From Clostridia bacterium (GTDB lineage Bacteria > Bacillota > Clostridia > Oscillospirales > Acutalibacteraceae), in assembly GCA_017452785.1 (NCBI GenBank), contig JAFTLT010000003.1, positions 17,846 through 81,845 on the forward strand: a DNA stretch of 64,000 bases. The letters are read 5' to 3'. This document shows positions 33,779 to 41,905 of the stretch, in pieces. Position numbers and translations under genes: made by a program. Under the pieces are notes generated by a model, which saw only the letters and a list, made by a program, of their open reading frames with translations, was not told the origin of the DNA and did not search any database. Positions within the stretch are counted from its first letter, which is position 1; the number at the start of each line of letters is the position of its first letter.

Positions 33779-33996
33779 ATTTACATCCTACTTTCCAATA
33801 TAGATATAACAATGATATAATATTTTTGTGCTGGTTTCAACTCAATGAAAAACTTTCGGCAAAAGGCACAAAAAACAGCCTTTATTTTCTACACTTAAAT
33901 TTTTTTAATTATTGGTTTATCTCGTAGAAAAAAACAGCTGAATATGTTAAAATATGTCAAAAGAATGTGCATTTTTGCACCTAAGGAGGTTCCTTT

Positions 33997-35484
33997 ATGG
34001 AAGAGAAAAAATATGTGCCTAAAAAAGAAGTGACAACCTATGCCATTGCTGCTTTGGGTCAGGGTCTTGTTTACAGTTGCATGTCAAGCTATGTAACAGA
34101 CTATTACATGAACGTTCTGACTCTTAATGCAATGTTCGTTATCCTTCTTATGCTTCTTGCCCGTGTGTGGGACGCAATCAATGACCCGATGATGGGTATG
34201 ATTATGGACCGTTTCAGCACTAAGAGAGGCAGAATGAAGCCCTACCCCATCTGGACTGCAATTCCTATTGCCGTTCTCACCATTCTCATGTTTGTCAACC
34301 CCGGTTTTGACACAGACAACAAATCAATCTGGCTTTATGTTTTCGTTGCTGTTGTTTATGTACTGTGGGGAATGACCTACACCGTCAGTGATGTTCCCTT
34401 CTGGAGCATGCCCAACGTTATGACTCCTAACCCCAAAGAAAGAGGTAACATCATCTCCTACGGTAAAACAGTTGGAGGTATCGGCTCTGCTGTTACAGTT
34501 GCTCTGCCTATTATTGTCGGCTTCATCGTTGCAGATATGGATGTTGAAAAGGCAAACATCCTCAAGTACGCAATAATGGCAATTTCAATGGCAGTTATCG
34601 GCATGCCTCTTTTCTCACTGTCATCCTTTGGCATCAAAGAGAGAATTGAGCTTCCCAACGCAACAAAGAGAGCACCCGGTGAGCCCTCTGCTCTTAAGAG
34701 AATTTTCTCATGTAAGCCCCTGATGCTTGTTGTAATTTCAGGTATGCTTTCCTTTGGCCGTTATATGCTTCAGGCTGCTGCACCTCATGTTGCACGTTAT
34801 TCAGGCTTCTATATCGGCTCAAAGCCCACAACCGTTGCAGAATATAACTCAAATATCTCAACTGTTGCTCTTGTTATTCAGGTCTGTGCAGCTGTCGGCA
34901 TGTTCGGCGCCATGCTCTTCCTGCCCAAGCTCTACAAGAAATTTGAATATAAGCAGATTATGATCGTTTCATGCATCGGCGGTTTTATTGCAAGCTGCTT
35001 TACTCTCGTTATCGGCTGGACAACAAAAAATCTGCTTATCTGCATTCCCTTTATGCTTATTTCAAGCATTCCTCTTGGTGTTATCAATAATGTTTCATTT
35101 GCAATGGTCTGCGATTGCCTCGACTTCCTTGAATGGAAAACAGGCTTCAGAAATACAGGTCTCGGTTCAGCCTGCCAGAGCTTTGTAAATAAAATCGGTA
35201 ACGCATTTGCAACAGTTATGATCATAGTTATGTATATGGTAGTTAACATTGACGTAAGCAACCTTAATGTCGGCTCAGGTCAGCAGGTTGTTGACGCTAT
35301 CAATTCACTTTCATCAACACAAAACTTTGCTATGTTCTCACTTGTTACAATAGTACCCGGCATAAGCCTTCTCCTCTGTGCAATTCCCCTGTTCTTCTAT
35401 GATCTCACAGGCAAGAAAAAGCAGAAGGTATTTGATGAGCTTGCAGTGCTCAGAAAAGAAAGAGGCATTGAAATCGAAGACTGA
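33997..35484 (+). CDS. GPH-family sugar:cation symporter
   Basis: 495 residues with about 12 membrane segments. The N-terminal GLVYSCMSSYVTDYYMNVL and the WDAINDPMMGMIMDRFSTKR block are the signature of the glycoside–pentoside–hexuronide symporters (MelB, XylP, YicJ type). Imports a glycoside with Na+ or H+ across the cytoplasmic membrane. Next to a GH31 enzyme on the opposite strand, which suggests an alpha-xyloside or alpha-glucoside such as isoprimeverose or isomaltose. The start follows AAGGAGGTTCC. No regulator is adjacent. Confidence 0.9.
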   Translation: MEEKKYVPKKEVTTYAIAALGQGLVYSCMSSYVTDYYMNVLTLNAMFVILLMLLARVWDAINDPMMGMIMDRFSTKRGRMKPYPIWTAIPIAVLTILMFVNPGFDTDNKSIWLYVFVAVVYVLWGMTYTVSDVPFWSMPNVMTPNPKERGNIISYGKTVGGIGSAVTVALPIIVGFIVADMDVEKANILKYAIMAISMAVIGMPLFSLSSFGIKERIELPNATKRAPGEPSALKRIFSCKPLMLVVISGMLSFGRYMLQAAAPHVARYSGFYIGSKPTTVAEYNSNISTVALVIQVCAAVGMFGAMLFLPKLYKKFEYKQIMIVSCIGGFIASCFTLVIGWTTKNLLICIPFMLISSIPLGVINNVSFAMVCDCLDFLEWKTGFRNTGLGSACQSFVNKIGNAFATVMIIVMYMVVNIDVSNLNVGSGQQVVDAINSLSSTQNFAMFSLVTIVPGISLLLCAIPLFFYDLTGKKKQKVFDELAVLRKERGIEIED

Positions 35485-35647
35485 TAAAATTTGATTTGCA
35501 TTGGGATTTGTCGCTCAGATAAGCCCCTGACAGCAAAGACCCCTTGACAATATAAATAATCAACCTACTACTTATCTTAATATTCAGACTGTACATTTTA
35601 TGAGAACCGATGTTGTAATTAATTTTATTATGTAAGGAGAATTTATT

Positions 35648-36346
35648 ATGACAACTTTAATGTACGCTTCATGTGCTGCAGGTGCAGTCCTTCTCGGTGT
35701 TTATATTGCTTTATGCAGAAACCAAAGAAATGTTAAGGGTCTTTTTGTCAAGAGCTTCGTCAGCGTTTGCTATCTGCTTGCAGGTGCCTTCGCAATTCTT
35801 TCAAATCCCGACAGTGTCTTTTACGGCATTCCCGTGCTTATTGCAGGTGTTTTAGGTCTTAAGGGTGACATCTATCTCGACCAGAAATGGATGTATGAGG
35901 AGCACAAAGACAACTATCTCAGAATAGGCTTTATCTGTTTCGGTCTCGGTCACTTTTTCTATATGTGGTCACTGCATCAAAAAATTGAGCTGACTGCACC
36001 CGAGCACCTTATTCCCGTAGGATTTGGCATCTTTATGGTGGTCTTTAACCTTGTTATGGAAAAGCCCACTCATCAGGAATTCGGCAAATTCAAGAGCTTT
36101 GTCAGTGCATATTCTCTTGTTCTCGGTTACACAACAGCACTTGCAGTTATGATTTATATTAAAACAGATGCCGTTTTCGCTCTGATTTTTGCAATAGGCT
36201 GTGTTTCATTCATGGCTTCAGACCTTGAGCTTTCACAGATGTATTTTGCAAAAGGAAAGAACAATGCAGTGAGATTTACAATCAACATCATCACTTATTA
36301 TCTTGCTCAGTTCCTCATTGCTATCACACCGGCGTTTGTTGAATAA
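35648..36346 (+). CDS. YhhN-like (lysoplasmalogenase/TMEM86 family) membrane protein
   Basis: 232 residues with eight predicted membrane helices. The conserved YhhN features are GLKGDIYL (first acidic pair), GLGHFFYM, the ASDLELS motif and a C-terminal TYYLAQFLIA. Some members hydrolyse the vinyl-ether bond of lysoplasmalogen; plasmalogens are common in anaerobic Clostridia, so the activity would fit. The position after a sugar symporter (163 bp gap) suggests separate expression. Start: ATG after TAAGGAGAA. Confidence 0.78.
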   Translation: MTTLMYASCAAGAVLLGVYIALCRNQRNVKGLFVKSFVSVCYLLAGAFAILSNPDSVFYGIPVLIAGVLGLKGDIYLDQKWMYEEHKDNYLRIGFICFGLGHFFYMWSLHQKIELTAPEHLIPVGFGIFMVVFNLVMEKPTHQEFGKFKSFVSAYSLVLGYTTALAVMIYIKTDAVFALIFAIGCVSFMASDLELSQMYFAKGKNNAVRFTINIITYYLAQFLIAITPAFVE

Positions 36347-36664
36347 TTAGCAATTAGTAATGAGCAATTGTGGTCGCAGGTCGACTACTTGCTGATAAGA
36401 AAATTTAATCCTCAAAGAGAGTTGGTATTAAATACCGGCTCTCTTCTTTTTATGTTGCTGTTTATTGGGTTTGTGCAGGACTTGCAGGCGGGCGACTCCC
36501 CTCTTTGCAAAAGAAAGCAAAAAACAGGCAGGCAGCTACCTACGCAGTAGCAACCTGCCTCATATTAAGATTGATAAAAATTTAAGCTTCTGAGCTTTTG
36601 CTCTGTGGGTAATAACTAAAGATTAGTCAGCAGTAAATCCGCAACCACAATTGCTAATTGCTAA
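36347..36664 (+). repeat. Composite interspersed repeat, copy G (cloverleaf absent)
   Basis: Inverted TTAGCAA heptamers at both ends (36344–36368 and 36646–36664). Contains GTGGTCGCAGGTCGAC, the terminator at 36416–36451, TTTGTGCAGGACTTGCAGG, then directly CCCTCTTTGCAAAAGAAAG, GGCAGGC...AACCTGCC and ATTAAGATTGATAAAA. It matches copy F on both sides of the cloverleaf, so F and G are a filled/empty pair. Confidence 0.85.
36416..36451 (+). terminator. Terminator within repeat copy G
   Basis: AGAGAGTTGGTATT pairs with AATACCGGCTCTCT, then TCTTTTT. Ends transcripts from the YhhN-like gene. Confidence 0.85.
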
Positions 36665-36665
36665 T

Positions 36666-38018
36666 TTATTTCTCCTCTGCTTTAAAGCCTTTTTTGTTGA
36701 GCAGCAAAATCGGCACGAGTACAAAAACAGAAACCACAGCTGCATAAAGGAACATGCTTGTTGAGGGAACCAGCTTCTCTACACCGTATTCAACAATTGT
36801 CAGGTTTGATGTACGACAAGCGATGTCGCCTATCCAAGGACCAACAACCATGGGTATAAGCACAGCGAATATCATTCTGATGCCTTGGAAAAGTCCTACC
36901 TTATCCTCAGGGATAAAGTCACGCACTGATGCGCTGAGCTGAATCTGAAGCACAACATAGCCTATAAGTGTGGGAGCAATACCGATAAGTACCACTATCA
37001 TGCTTGTTGAGGTTGAGAGAATTGCAAGGCCCACAACAAAGAGAATGATTGTAGGAATATATGCCTTAAACTTATTTTTATTTGCAACCTTAAGCAGAAT
37101 TATAATGCCTGCAACAAGAGCTGCAACAGCAATGACAGCAACAACTATTGTCTTTGCATCAAAAACTACGCCGGGAAGAATAACCTTTTCAAGATAGACA
37201 AAAAGATAGGGGAAGAAAACCTGAACAGCTATACTGTAAATGCATACAGCTGCAAGAGCAAGATAGAGCTTTGAATTTTCTTTGACAACAGAAGGTCTGA
37301 AGCCGTAAAAAAGGTCACTCCAATAGTTTGATTTAGTTTTTTCGCCTTTGATTTCAGGTTCCTGAAGGGTAAACAGACCCGCAACACCGCAGACTGTAAC
37401 AACAAGGCCAAGACCGAGGAAAAATGCCTTGTAGGTGACAACACCTGCCTGAGCAAGAGAGCCAACGCCCATAACAGCAATCATAGCAAAGAAGCCTACG
37501 AACATAAGAACAGTTTCAACCTGAGGTCTGACAACGGGGTTTGTAACGTCAGTGACCCATGCATTAAAGGCTGAGTCGTTACTGGTTGAACCCATGAATG
37601 TCATAACCATATCCATAATGATAACTGCCCAGACAGAGAAAGCAAGAATTTTAACCTCATCTGAAAGTCCGAAAACTGCAGCAACGTTTTCTCTTGAGAT
37701 AAAACCGAAGGCTGCTGTGATAACACCCCAGATTATGTAACCAACTGAAATGAAAACCTTACGCTTTTTCATCTTTTCACTGAGAGTGCCCATAATGAAG
37801 GTTGTAACAACTGCCGTAACAGCAGACAGTGCAACCATGCGGCTTATTGCCGTTGTGGGCGCCATAACACCTGCCAGAGCTTCAGCGGAAACGCCTTCAT
37901 AAATTGAGCCGTAAAGGAAGGTGTTGAAATACATGTTTTCAAGGTTCCATGCAACACCACCCATAAGGCTGAAAATAATAATATTCAGCCAGACACGCTT
38001 TGAGAGTTTGTTTTCCAT
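36666..38018 (-). CDS. MFS transporter
   Basis: 450 residues with about 12 membrane segments. The loop GTLSEKMKKRKVFISVGYI matches the MFS motif A (GxxSDxxGRR-like), and a second domain begins near residue 245 (SKLYLALAAVCIYSIAVQVF). Substrate not identifiable; GPH-like sugar carriers and drug-type MFS are both possible. It lies downstream of queT on the same strand (74 bp gap), and its 3' end meets repeat copy G. ATG at 38018 follows AAAGGAGACAAA. Confidence 0.82.
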   Translation of the reverse strand: MENKLSKRVWLNIIIFSLMGGVAWNLENMYFNTFLYGSIYEGVSAEALAGVMAPTTAISRMVALSAVTAVVTTFIMGTLSEKMKKRKVFISVGYIIWGVITAAFGFISRENVAAVFGLSDEVKILAFSVWAVIIMDMVMTFMGSTSNDSAFNAWVTDVTNPVVRPQVETVLMFVGFFAMIAVMGVGSLAQAGVVTYKAFFLGLGLVVTVCGVAGLFTLQEPEIKGEKTKSNYWSDLFYGFRPSVVKENSKLYLALAAVCIYSIAVQVFFPYLFVYLEKVILPGVVFDAKTIVVAVIAVAALVAGIIILLKVANKNKFKAYIPTIILFVVGLAILSTSTSMIVVLIGIAPTLIGYVVLQIQLSASVRDFIPEDKVGLFQGIRMIFAVLIPMVVGPWIGDIACRTSNLTIVEYGVEKLVPSTSMFLYAAVVSVFVLVPILLLNKKGFKAEEK

Positions 38019-38092
38019 AAATTTGTCTCCTTTTATTGTTTGTTGTAATGCGTAAAAGCTACTCTACTATTATAGCAGAGCAGCCGCAAAAA

Positions 38093-38626
38093 TCAAATAC
38101 TATTAAGATATTTTTCTAATTTTTTATTTTTTATTACTTTGACAAGCAACAAACCGAGAGTTAAACACACTGTCAGCTCACCTAAAGCTACAAATCCTGC
38201 CTGAGTGAGAAAGCTGATAAAATTGAAAGAACCCTCTATAAAAAACATCTCGATTTCAACTCCGATGATTATGCCGTTAAAAATTGCAGGCATTAAAGCT
38301 GACAAAATCGGCAAGCCCTTGAAGCAGATGTTTTTTGTCTTATAGATGCACACCGCCGCAATAAAGGACGCAAATGTACCCATGAGCATATCAATCGGTA
38401 ATGCTCCCGCCGACACAATATTTGCCAGCAGACACCCGACTGTGAGTCCGGGAATTGCATAAGGGGTGAAAACACAAAGCATTGTCATAGCTTCACTAAG
38501 ACGGAATTGCACTGCCATTGAGGCACTGCCGGGGAAAATTGCTTCCTGAGCATAGGTCAGGGCAACATAGAGCGCAGCAATAACAGATCCGACCGCTATG
38601 CCATAGGTCTTTTTTGGGATATTCAT
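38093..38626 (-). CDS. queT: QueT-type queuosine-precursor transporter
   Basis: 177 residues, five or six membrane helices. The signature AVQFRLSEAMTMLCVFTPYAIPGLTVGCLL-like block (about 39–68) and the start YGIAVGSVIAALYVALTY identify the QueT family, the substrate-binding subunit of an ECF transporter for preQ1 or related precursors. The structured leader upstream (38640–38719) fits known preQ1 control of this family. Start: ATG after AAAGGAGACTT. Confidence 0.9.
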   Translation of the reverse strand: MNIPKKTYGIAVGSVIAALYVALTYAQEAIFPGSASMAVQFRLSEAMTMLCVFTPYAIPGLTVGCLLANIVSAGALPIDMLMGTFASFIAAVCIYKTKNICFKGLPILSALMPAIFNGIIIGVEIEMFFIEGSFNFISFLTQAGFVALGELTVCLTLGLLLVKVIKNKKLEKYLNSI

Positions 38627-38639
38627 TTTTAAGTCTCCT

Positions 38640-38719
38640 TTAGTTTTGATTTTAAAGAAACAAGTGCACCTTGTTCCTTTAGGTCAGGAAGGTCTCGAAC
38701 TGACCGCCCGTCTTAGGGC
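38640..38719 (-). promoter_or_regulatory. Candidate preQ1 riboswitch in the queT leader
   Basis: From the predicted start near 38719 the minus-strand leader forms three stems: GCCC/GGGC, GGTCAG/CTGACC and a long AAAGGAACAAG/CTTGTTTCTTT hairpin, followed by AAAGGAG and the queT start. The 5' end (CTCCT) is complementary to the ribosome site, a possible sequestering pair. preQ1-III riboswitches are known in Ruminococcaceae upstream of queT; I cannot confirm the class from memory of the consensus. Confidence 0.5.
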
Positions 38720-38725
38720 AGGAGT

Positions 38726-38754
38726 ATTATACTACAAGCAAAATAAAAATGCAA
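38726..38754 (-). promoter_or_regulatory. Sigma-A promoter of queT
   Basis: Minus-strand -35 TTGCAT (38754–38749), 17-bp spacer, perfect -10 TATAAT (38731–38726). Confidence 0.75.
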
Positions 38755-38805
38755 GAAAAAAATAGGAAAAGAAATAAGGTACGCTCTTCATAGTTATTAA
38801 ACAAA

Positions 38806-38848
38806 ATAAATAAATCAAGAGAGTTGGTATCTTCTACCAACCCTCTTT
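38806..38848 (-). terminator. Terminator of the cmk–ispH-rpsA transcript
   Basis: Minus-strand AAGAGGGTTGGTA GAAGA TACCAACTCTCTT (one mismatch), then TGATTTATTTTG. Its stem is related to the dispersed GAGAGTTGGT terminators at 31039 and 36416. Confidence 0.75.
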
Positions 38849-38870
38849 GCGTATAACTTAAAAATCTGAA

Positions 38871-40931
38871 TTATTCAGCGTCTGTTGCCTCTGCAGCTTC
38901 AATAGCAGCCTCAACAGCTTCTTCTACTGTTTCTTCTGCTTCGGGAGCGTACTCTTCGAGACCCTCAACCTCTGTGTTTTCATCCTTTTCGATAAGAGCA
39001 CGGATTGAAAGGCTTACACGCTTTCTGTCATAGTCGATTTCTGTGATCTTAGCCTTAACAACATCACCGATTGAGAGAACCTCTTTGGGAGAAGCGATGT
39101 GTCTGTCAGCAATCTGTGAAATATGGATAAGACCCTTAACATCGTCAATAATCTTTGCAAATGCACCGAATGTTGCAAGACCCTGAATTTCAACGTCTGC
39201 AACGTCACCTACAGCATACTTGCTTGTGAAGATCTGCCAGGGATCGTCCTCGATCTTCTTGTAGCCGAGTGAAATCTTTTTCTTTTCGTCATCCTTAACT
39301 TCGATTGACTTGATGTAAACTTCAACAGTGTCACCAACATTAACAATCTCTGAGGGATGCTTGATCTTTGACCATGAAAGCTCTGAAATATGAATCATGC
39401 CTTCAACGCCGCCAAGATCAACGAATGCACCATAGCTTGTGAGTGACTTAACTGTACCTGTGTAAGTCTTGCCTTCCTCTGCTGTTGCCCAGAAAGCATC
39501 TGCTGCAGCCTTACGAGCTTCAGCTGTTACGCTGCGGATTGAACCGATAACACGTCTTCTTCTCTCATCAATGTCGATGATGCGGAACTGAACCTTCTGC
39601 TTAACAAGTACGTCAAGCTCTTCGTTTCTTGCAAGACCTGTGAGTGAAGCGGGAATGAACACTCTTGAGCCCATGGGGTAAGCAATAACGCCGCCCTTAA
39701 CAGCCTCTGAAACAACTGCTTCAAGAACAGTTTCGTTTTCTTTAGCGTCAAGGATTGTCTGCCATGATGCTTTTCTGTCATAAATGCGCTTTGAAAGCTT
39801 CATTGTGCCTTCGCTGTCATTTGTTGACATGATGGTGAGGTTCAGCTTGTCGCCGATCTTGAGTTCCTGCATGGGATCTGCAGTGGGGTCATTACTGTAT
39901 TCGTCTCTGGGAATGAAGCCGGCATACTTTCTGCCGATATCAACCTGAATCTCGTTGGGTGCGATACTAACAACAACGCCAACAACATTCTGACTTGTGC
40001 TTGTATTATCCATGCTGTCTACTGCAGCTAAGAAAAGCTCCTGATCCTGTGTCTCCTTCGATTTATTTGTTTGCATTTCGTTAAAGTTCTCTGTCATAAT
40101 AACTTTAACCTCCTTTATAATTCGTGCAGGTGTGGATGCGCCTGCTGTTATACCAATTTTTTTGCAGCCCATGAAATCTATAGGCTGTAAATCCTGCACC
40201 CTCTCGATAAGATAAGTCACTGCATTTTCACTGCAGACATTTTTAAGCTTAACAGTGTTTGAGCTGAAAGTGCCGCCGATAACGAGCATGGCATCAGCCC
40301 ACTGTGACAAGTGTTCTGCTTCATCCTGTCTTTCTTGGGTAGCTCTACATATTGTATCAAAATAAATTGAATTTGTACATAGTTTTTCAATAATTTTTAA
40401 GCTTTTTTTCCACTCTTTTACGGAAAAAGTTGTCTGCGCAAGCAAAATTTTATTTTTATTTGCGAAATTGGAATTTGACTCAAGTATTTCTGCAAGCTCA
40501 TCAGCTGTTTTAAAGGTGTAGGACTTCCCTTTGCAATGGCTACGAAAGCCGCATACCTCAGGGTGATTGCCGTCGCCTGCAATTAAAACTATATCATCTT
40601 CACTTGTTTGCTGTTTGATAATTTTGTGAATTTTCAGTACGTACGGACAGGTGGCATCAGTATAAGGAATTTTTCTTTCCTCAAGCTCACCGAGAGTTTC
40701 TTTTGTTATACCGTGAGCTCTGATGACAACCTCATAACCTTCCGGTACCTCTGAGGGTGAAGCAACAGCTTTTACTCCCCTGTTTTCAAGATCCTCAATA
40801 ACCTGCGGATTATGAATAATGGGACCAAGTGTGCAGACCTGTCTGCCCTCATCTATCATTTTATAAAGCATATCAACTGCTCTGTTGACACCAAAGCAAA
40901 AGCCTGCCGTCTCAGCTACTTTAATTTCCAT
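38871..40931 (-). CDS. ispH: IspH (HMBPP reductase) fused to a ribosomal-protein-S1-like protein
   Basis: 686 residues. Residues 1–278 are IspH, the last MEP-pathway enzyme, with the three [4Fe-4S] ligands Cys12 (GFCFGV), Cys95 (TDATCPYV) and Cys195 (DTICRATQ). Residues about 315–645 hold four S1 RNA-binding domains (near 315–381, 400–467, 487–556 and 573–644), followed by an acidic tail. This fusion is known in Clostridia. At the junction the DNA has a perfect AAAGGAGG followed 11 bases later by ATG (Met279, 40097), so a separate S1 protein of 408 residues could also be made. It lies two bases after cmk. Start: ATG at 40931 following the cmk stop. Confidence 0.95.
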   Translation of the reverse strand: MEIKVAETAGFCFGVNRAVDMLYKMIDEGRQVCTLGPIIHNPQVIEDLENRGVKAVASPSEVPEGYEVVIRAHGITKETLGELEERKIPYTDATCPYVLKIHKIIKQQTSEDDIVLIAGDGNHPEVCGFRSHCKGKSYTFKTADELAEILESNSNFANKNKILLAQTTFSVKEWKKSLKIIEKLCTNSIYFDTICRATQERQDEAEHLSQWADAMLVIGGTFSSNTVKLKNVCSENAVTYLIERVQDLQPIDFMGCKKIGITAGASTPARIIKEVKVIMTENFNEMQTNKSKETQDQELFLAAVDSMDNTSTSQNVVGVVVSIAPNEIQVDIGRKYAGFIPRDEYSNDPTADPMQELKIGDKLNLTIMSTNDSEGTMKLSKRIYDRKASWQTILDAKENETVLEAVVSEAVKGGVIAYPMGSRVFIPASLTGLARNEELDVLVKQKVQFRIIDIDERRRRVIGSIRSVTAEARKAAADAFWATAEEGKTYTGTVKSLTSYGAFVDLGGVEGMIHISELSWSKIKHPSEIVNVGDTVEVYIKSIEVKDDEKKKISLGYKKIEDDPWQIFTSKYAVGDVADVEIQGLATFGAFAKIIDDVKGLIHISQIADRHIASPKEVLSIGDVVKAKITEIDYDRKRVSLSIRALIEKDENTEVEGLEEYAPEAEETVEEAVEAAIEAAEATDAE
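40095..40116 (-). promoter_or_regulatory. Internal Shine–Dalgarno and start for a free S1 protein
   Basis: AAAGGAGG (40116–40109) and ATG (40097–40095) lie in frame inside the ispH–S1 gene, exactly at the domain boundary. The encoded residues around it (KEVKVIM) are at the end of IspH. Confidence 0.6.
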
Positions 40932-40933
40932 AG

Positions 40934-41605
40934 TTAAATTCTGTCCTTGATTATCTTGATTATTAAATCGATAGACTGTTGAAGATCTATATCGCTTGTG
41001 TCGGCAAGCACTGCATCATCAGCCTGCTTTAAGGGTGCAATTGCTCTGTGCGAATCATCATAGTCACGCTTTATCATATCACTGAGTACATCCTCATACT
41101 TTACATCCATGCCCTTTTCCTTAAGCTCTTTATAGCGTCTTTCAGCTCTTGCCTCAGGTGTAGCTGTGAGAAAAATTTTCACATCAGCGTCAGGGAGCAC
41201 AACAGTGCCTATATCTCTGCCGTCCATAATGCAGTTGTTTTCTTTTGCAAGCTGCTTCTGCAAATCAAAAAGGAATTTTCTCACCTCAGGCACTGCTGAA
41301 GTTTTTGATGCGGCTGAAGATACTTCGGGAGTTCTGATTTTATCGGAAACATCCTCACCGCAAAGGAACATTCTCTGCTCACCGTCAATAAATCTGAGCT
41401 CAACCTTAAGCTCATCTGTGAGAGTGGCAATAACCGACTGGGGATCATTTATATCTGCACCTTTTCTCAGAGCATTAAGACCGACAGTTCTGTAAAGAGC
41501 ACCTGTATCGATATAGATAAAGCCGAGCTCTGCAGCAGCCTTTCTTGAAATTGTGCTTTTGCCTGCACCTGCAGGACCGTCAATTGCTACGTTGATTACT
41601 TTCAT
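40934..41605 (-). CDS. cmk: Cytidylate kinase
   Basis: 223 residues. P-loop GPAGAGKSTISRKAA; IDTGALYRTVGL substrate motif; MDGRDIGTVVLPDADVKIFL and the RRYKEL segment of the NMP-binding region; DDSHRAIAPLKQADDAVLAD near the C-terminus. Phosphorylates CMP and dCMP. The order cmk–ispH–rpsA is conserved in Clostridia. ATG at 41605 follows TAAGGAGAAAAAAC. Confidence 0.96.
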   Translation of the reverse strand: MKVINVAIDGPAGAGKSTISRKAAAELGFIYIDTGALYRTVGLNALRKGADINDPQSVIATLTDELKVELRFIDGEQRMFLCGEDVSDKIRTPEVSSAASKTSAVPEVRKFLFDLQKQLAKENNCIMDGRDIGTVVLPDADVKIFLTATPEARAERRYKELKEKGMDVKYEDVLSDMIKRDYDDSHRAIAPLKQADDAVLADTSDIDLQQSIDLIIKIIKDRI

Positions 41606-41635
41606 AGTTTTTTCTCCTTAAAATATTTAATATAA

Positions 41636-41905
41636 TACCTTATCCTTGGCTCCCCTGAAAGGGGAGCTGGCACGAGTGCATTTATGTGCTCGTGACTGAG
41701 GGGTTAATAAACTTTCCTCTTTATCCCTGTTTCACAAAACGGATAATGTCACGAAGTAACCGAGAATTTTTTATTTCAATTGTCCACGCCGGACAGGCAT
41801 TACTTTTGCTGTTGCGCAAAAGTAATCAAAAAGCGATCAGTTATTTGACGGCATCAGGTTTTATCGTTCAATAAAGCTTCCCCGCAATTCTGCACTCTGC
41901 ACTCA
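41636..41905 (+). repeat. Palindromic filler and repeat end, copy I
   Basis: 300-bp gap without a gene. It begins with a nested hairpin GGCTCCCC/GGGGAGC and CACGAG/CTCGTG (41649–41694), then ACTTTTGC/GCAAAAGT (41801–41822) and ends with CCCGCAATTCTGCACTCTGC (heptamer end of the composite family). Only the last part matches the other copies. Confidence 0.65.
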
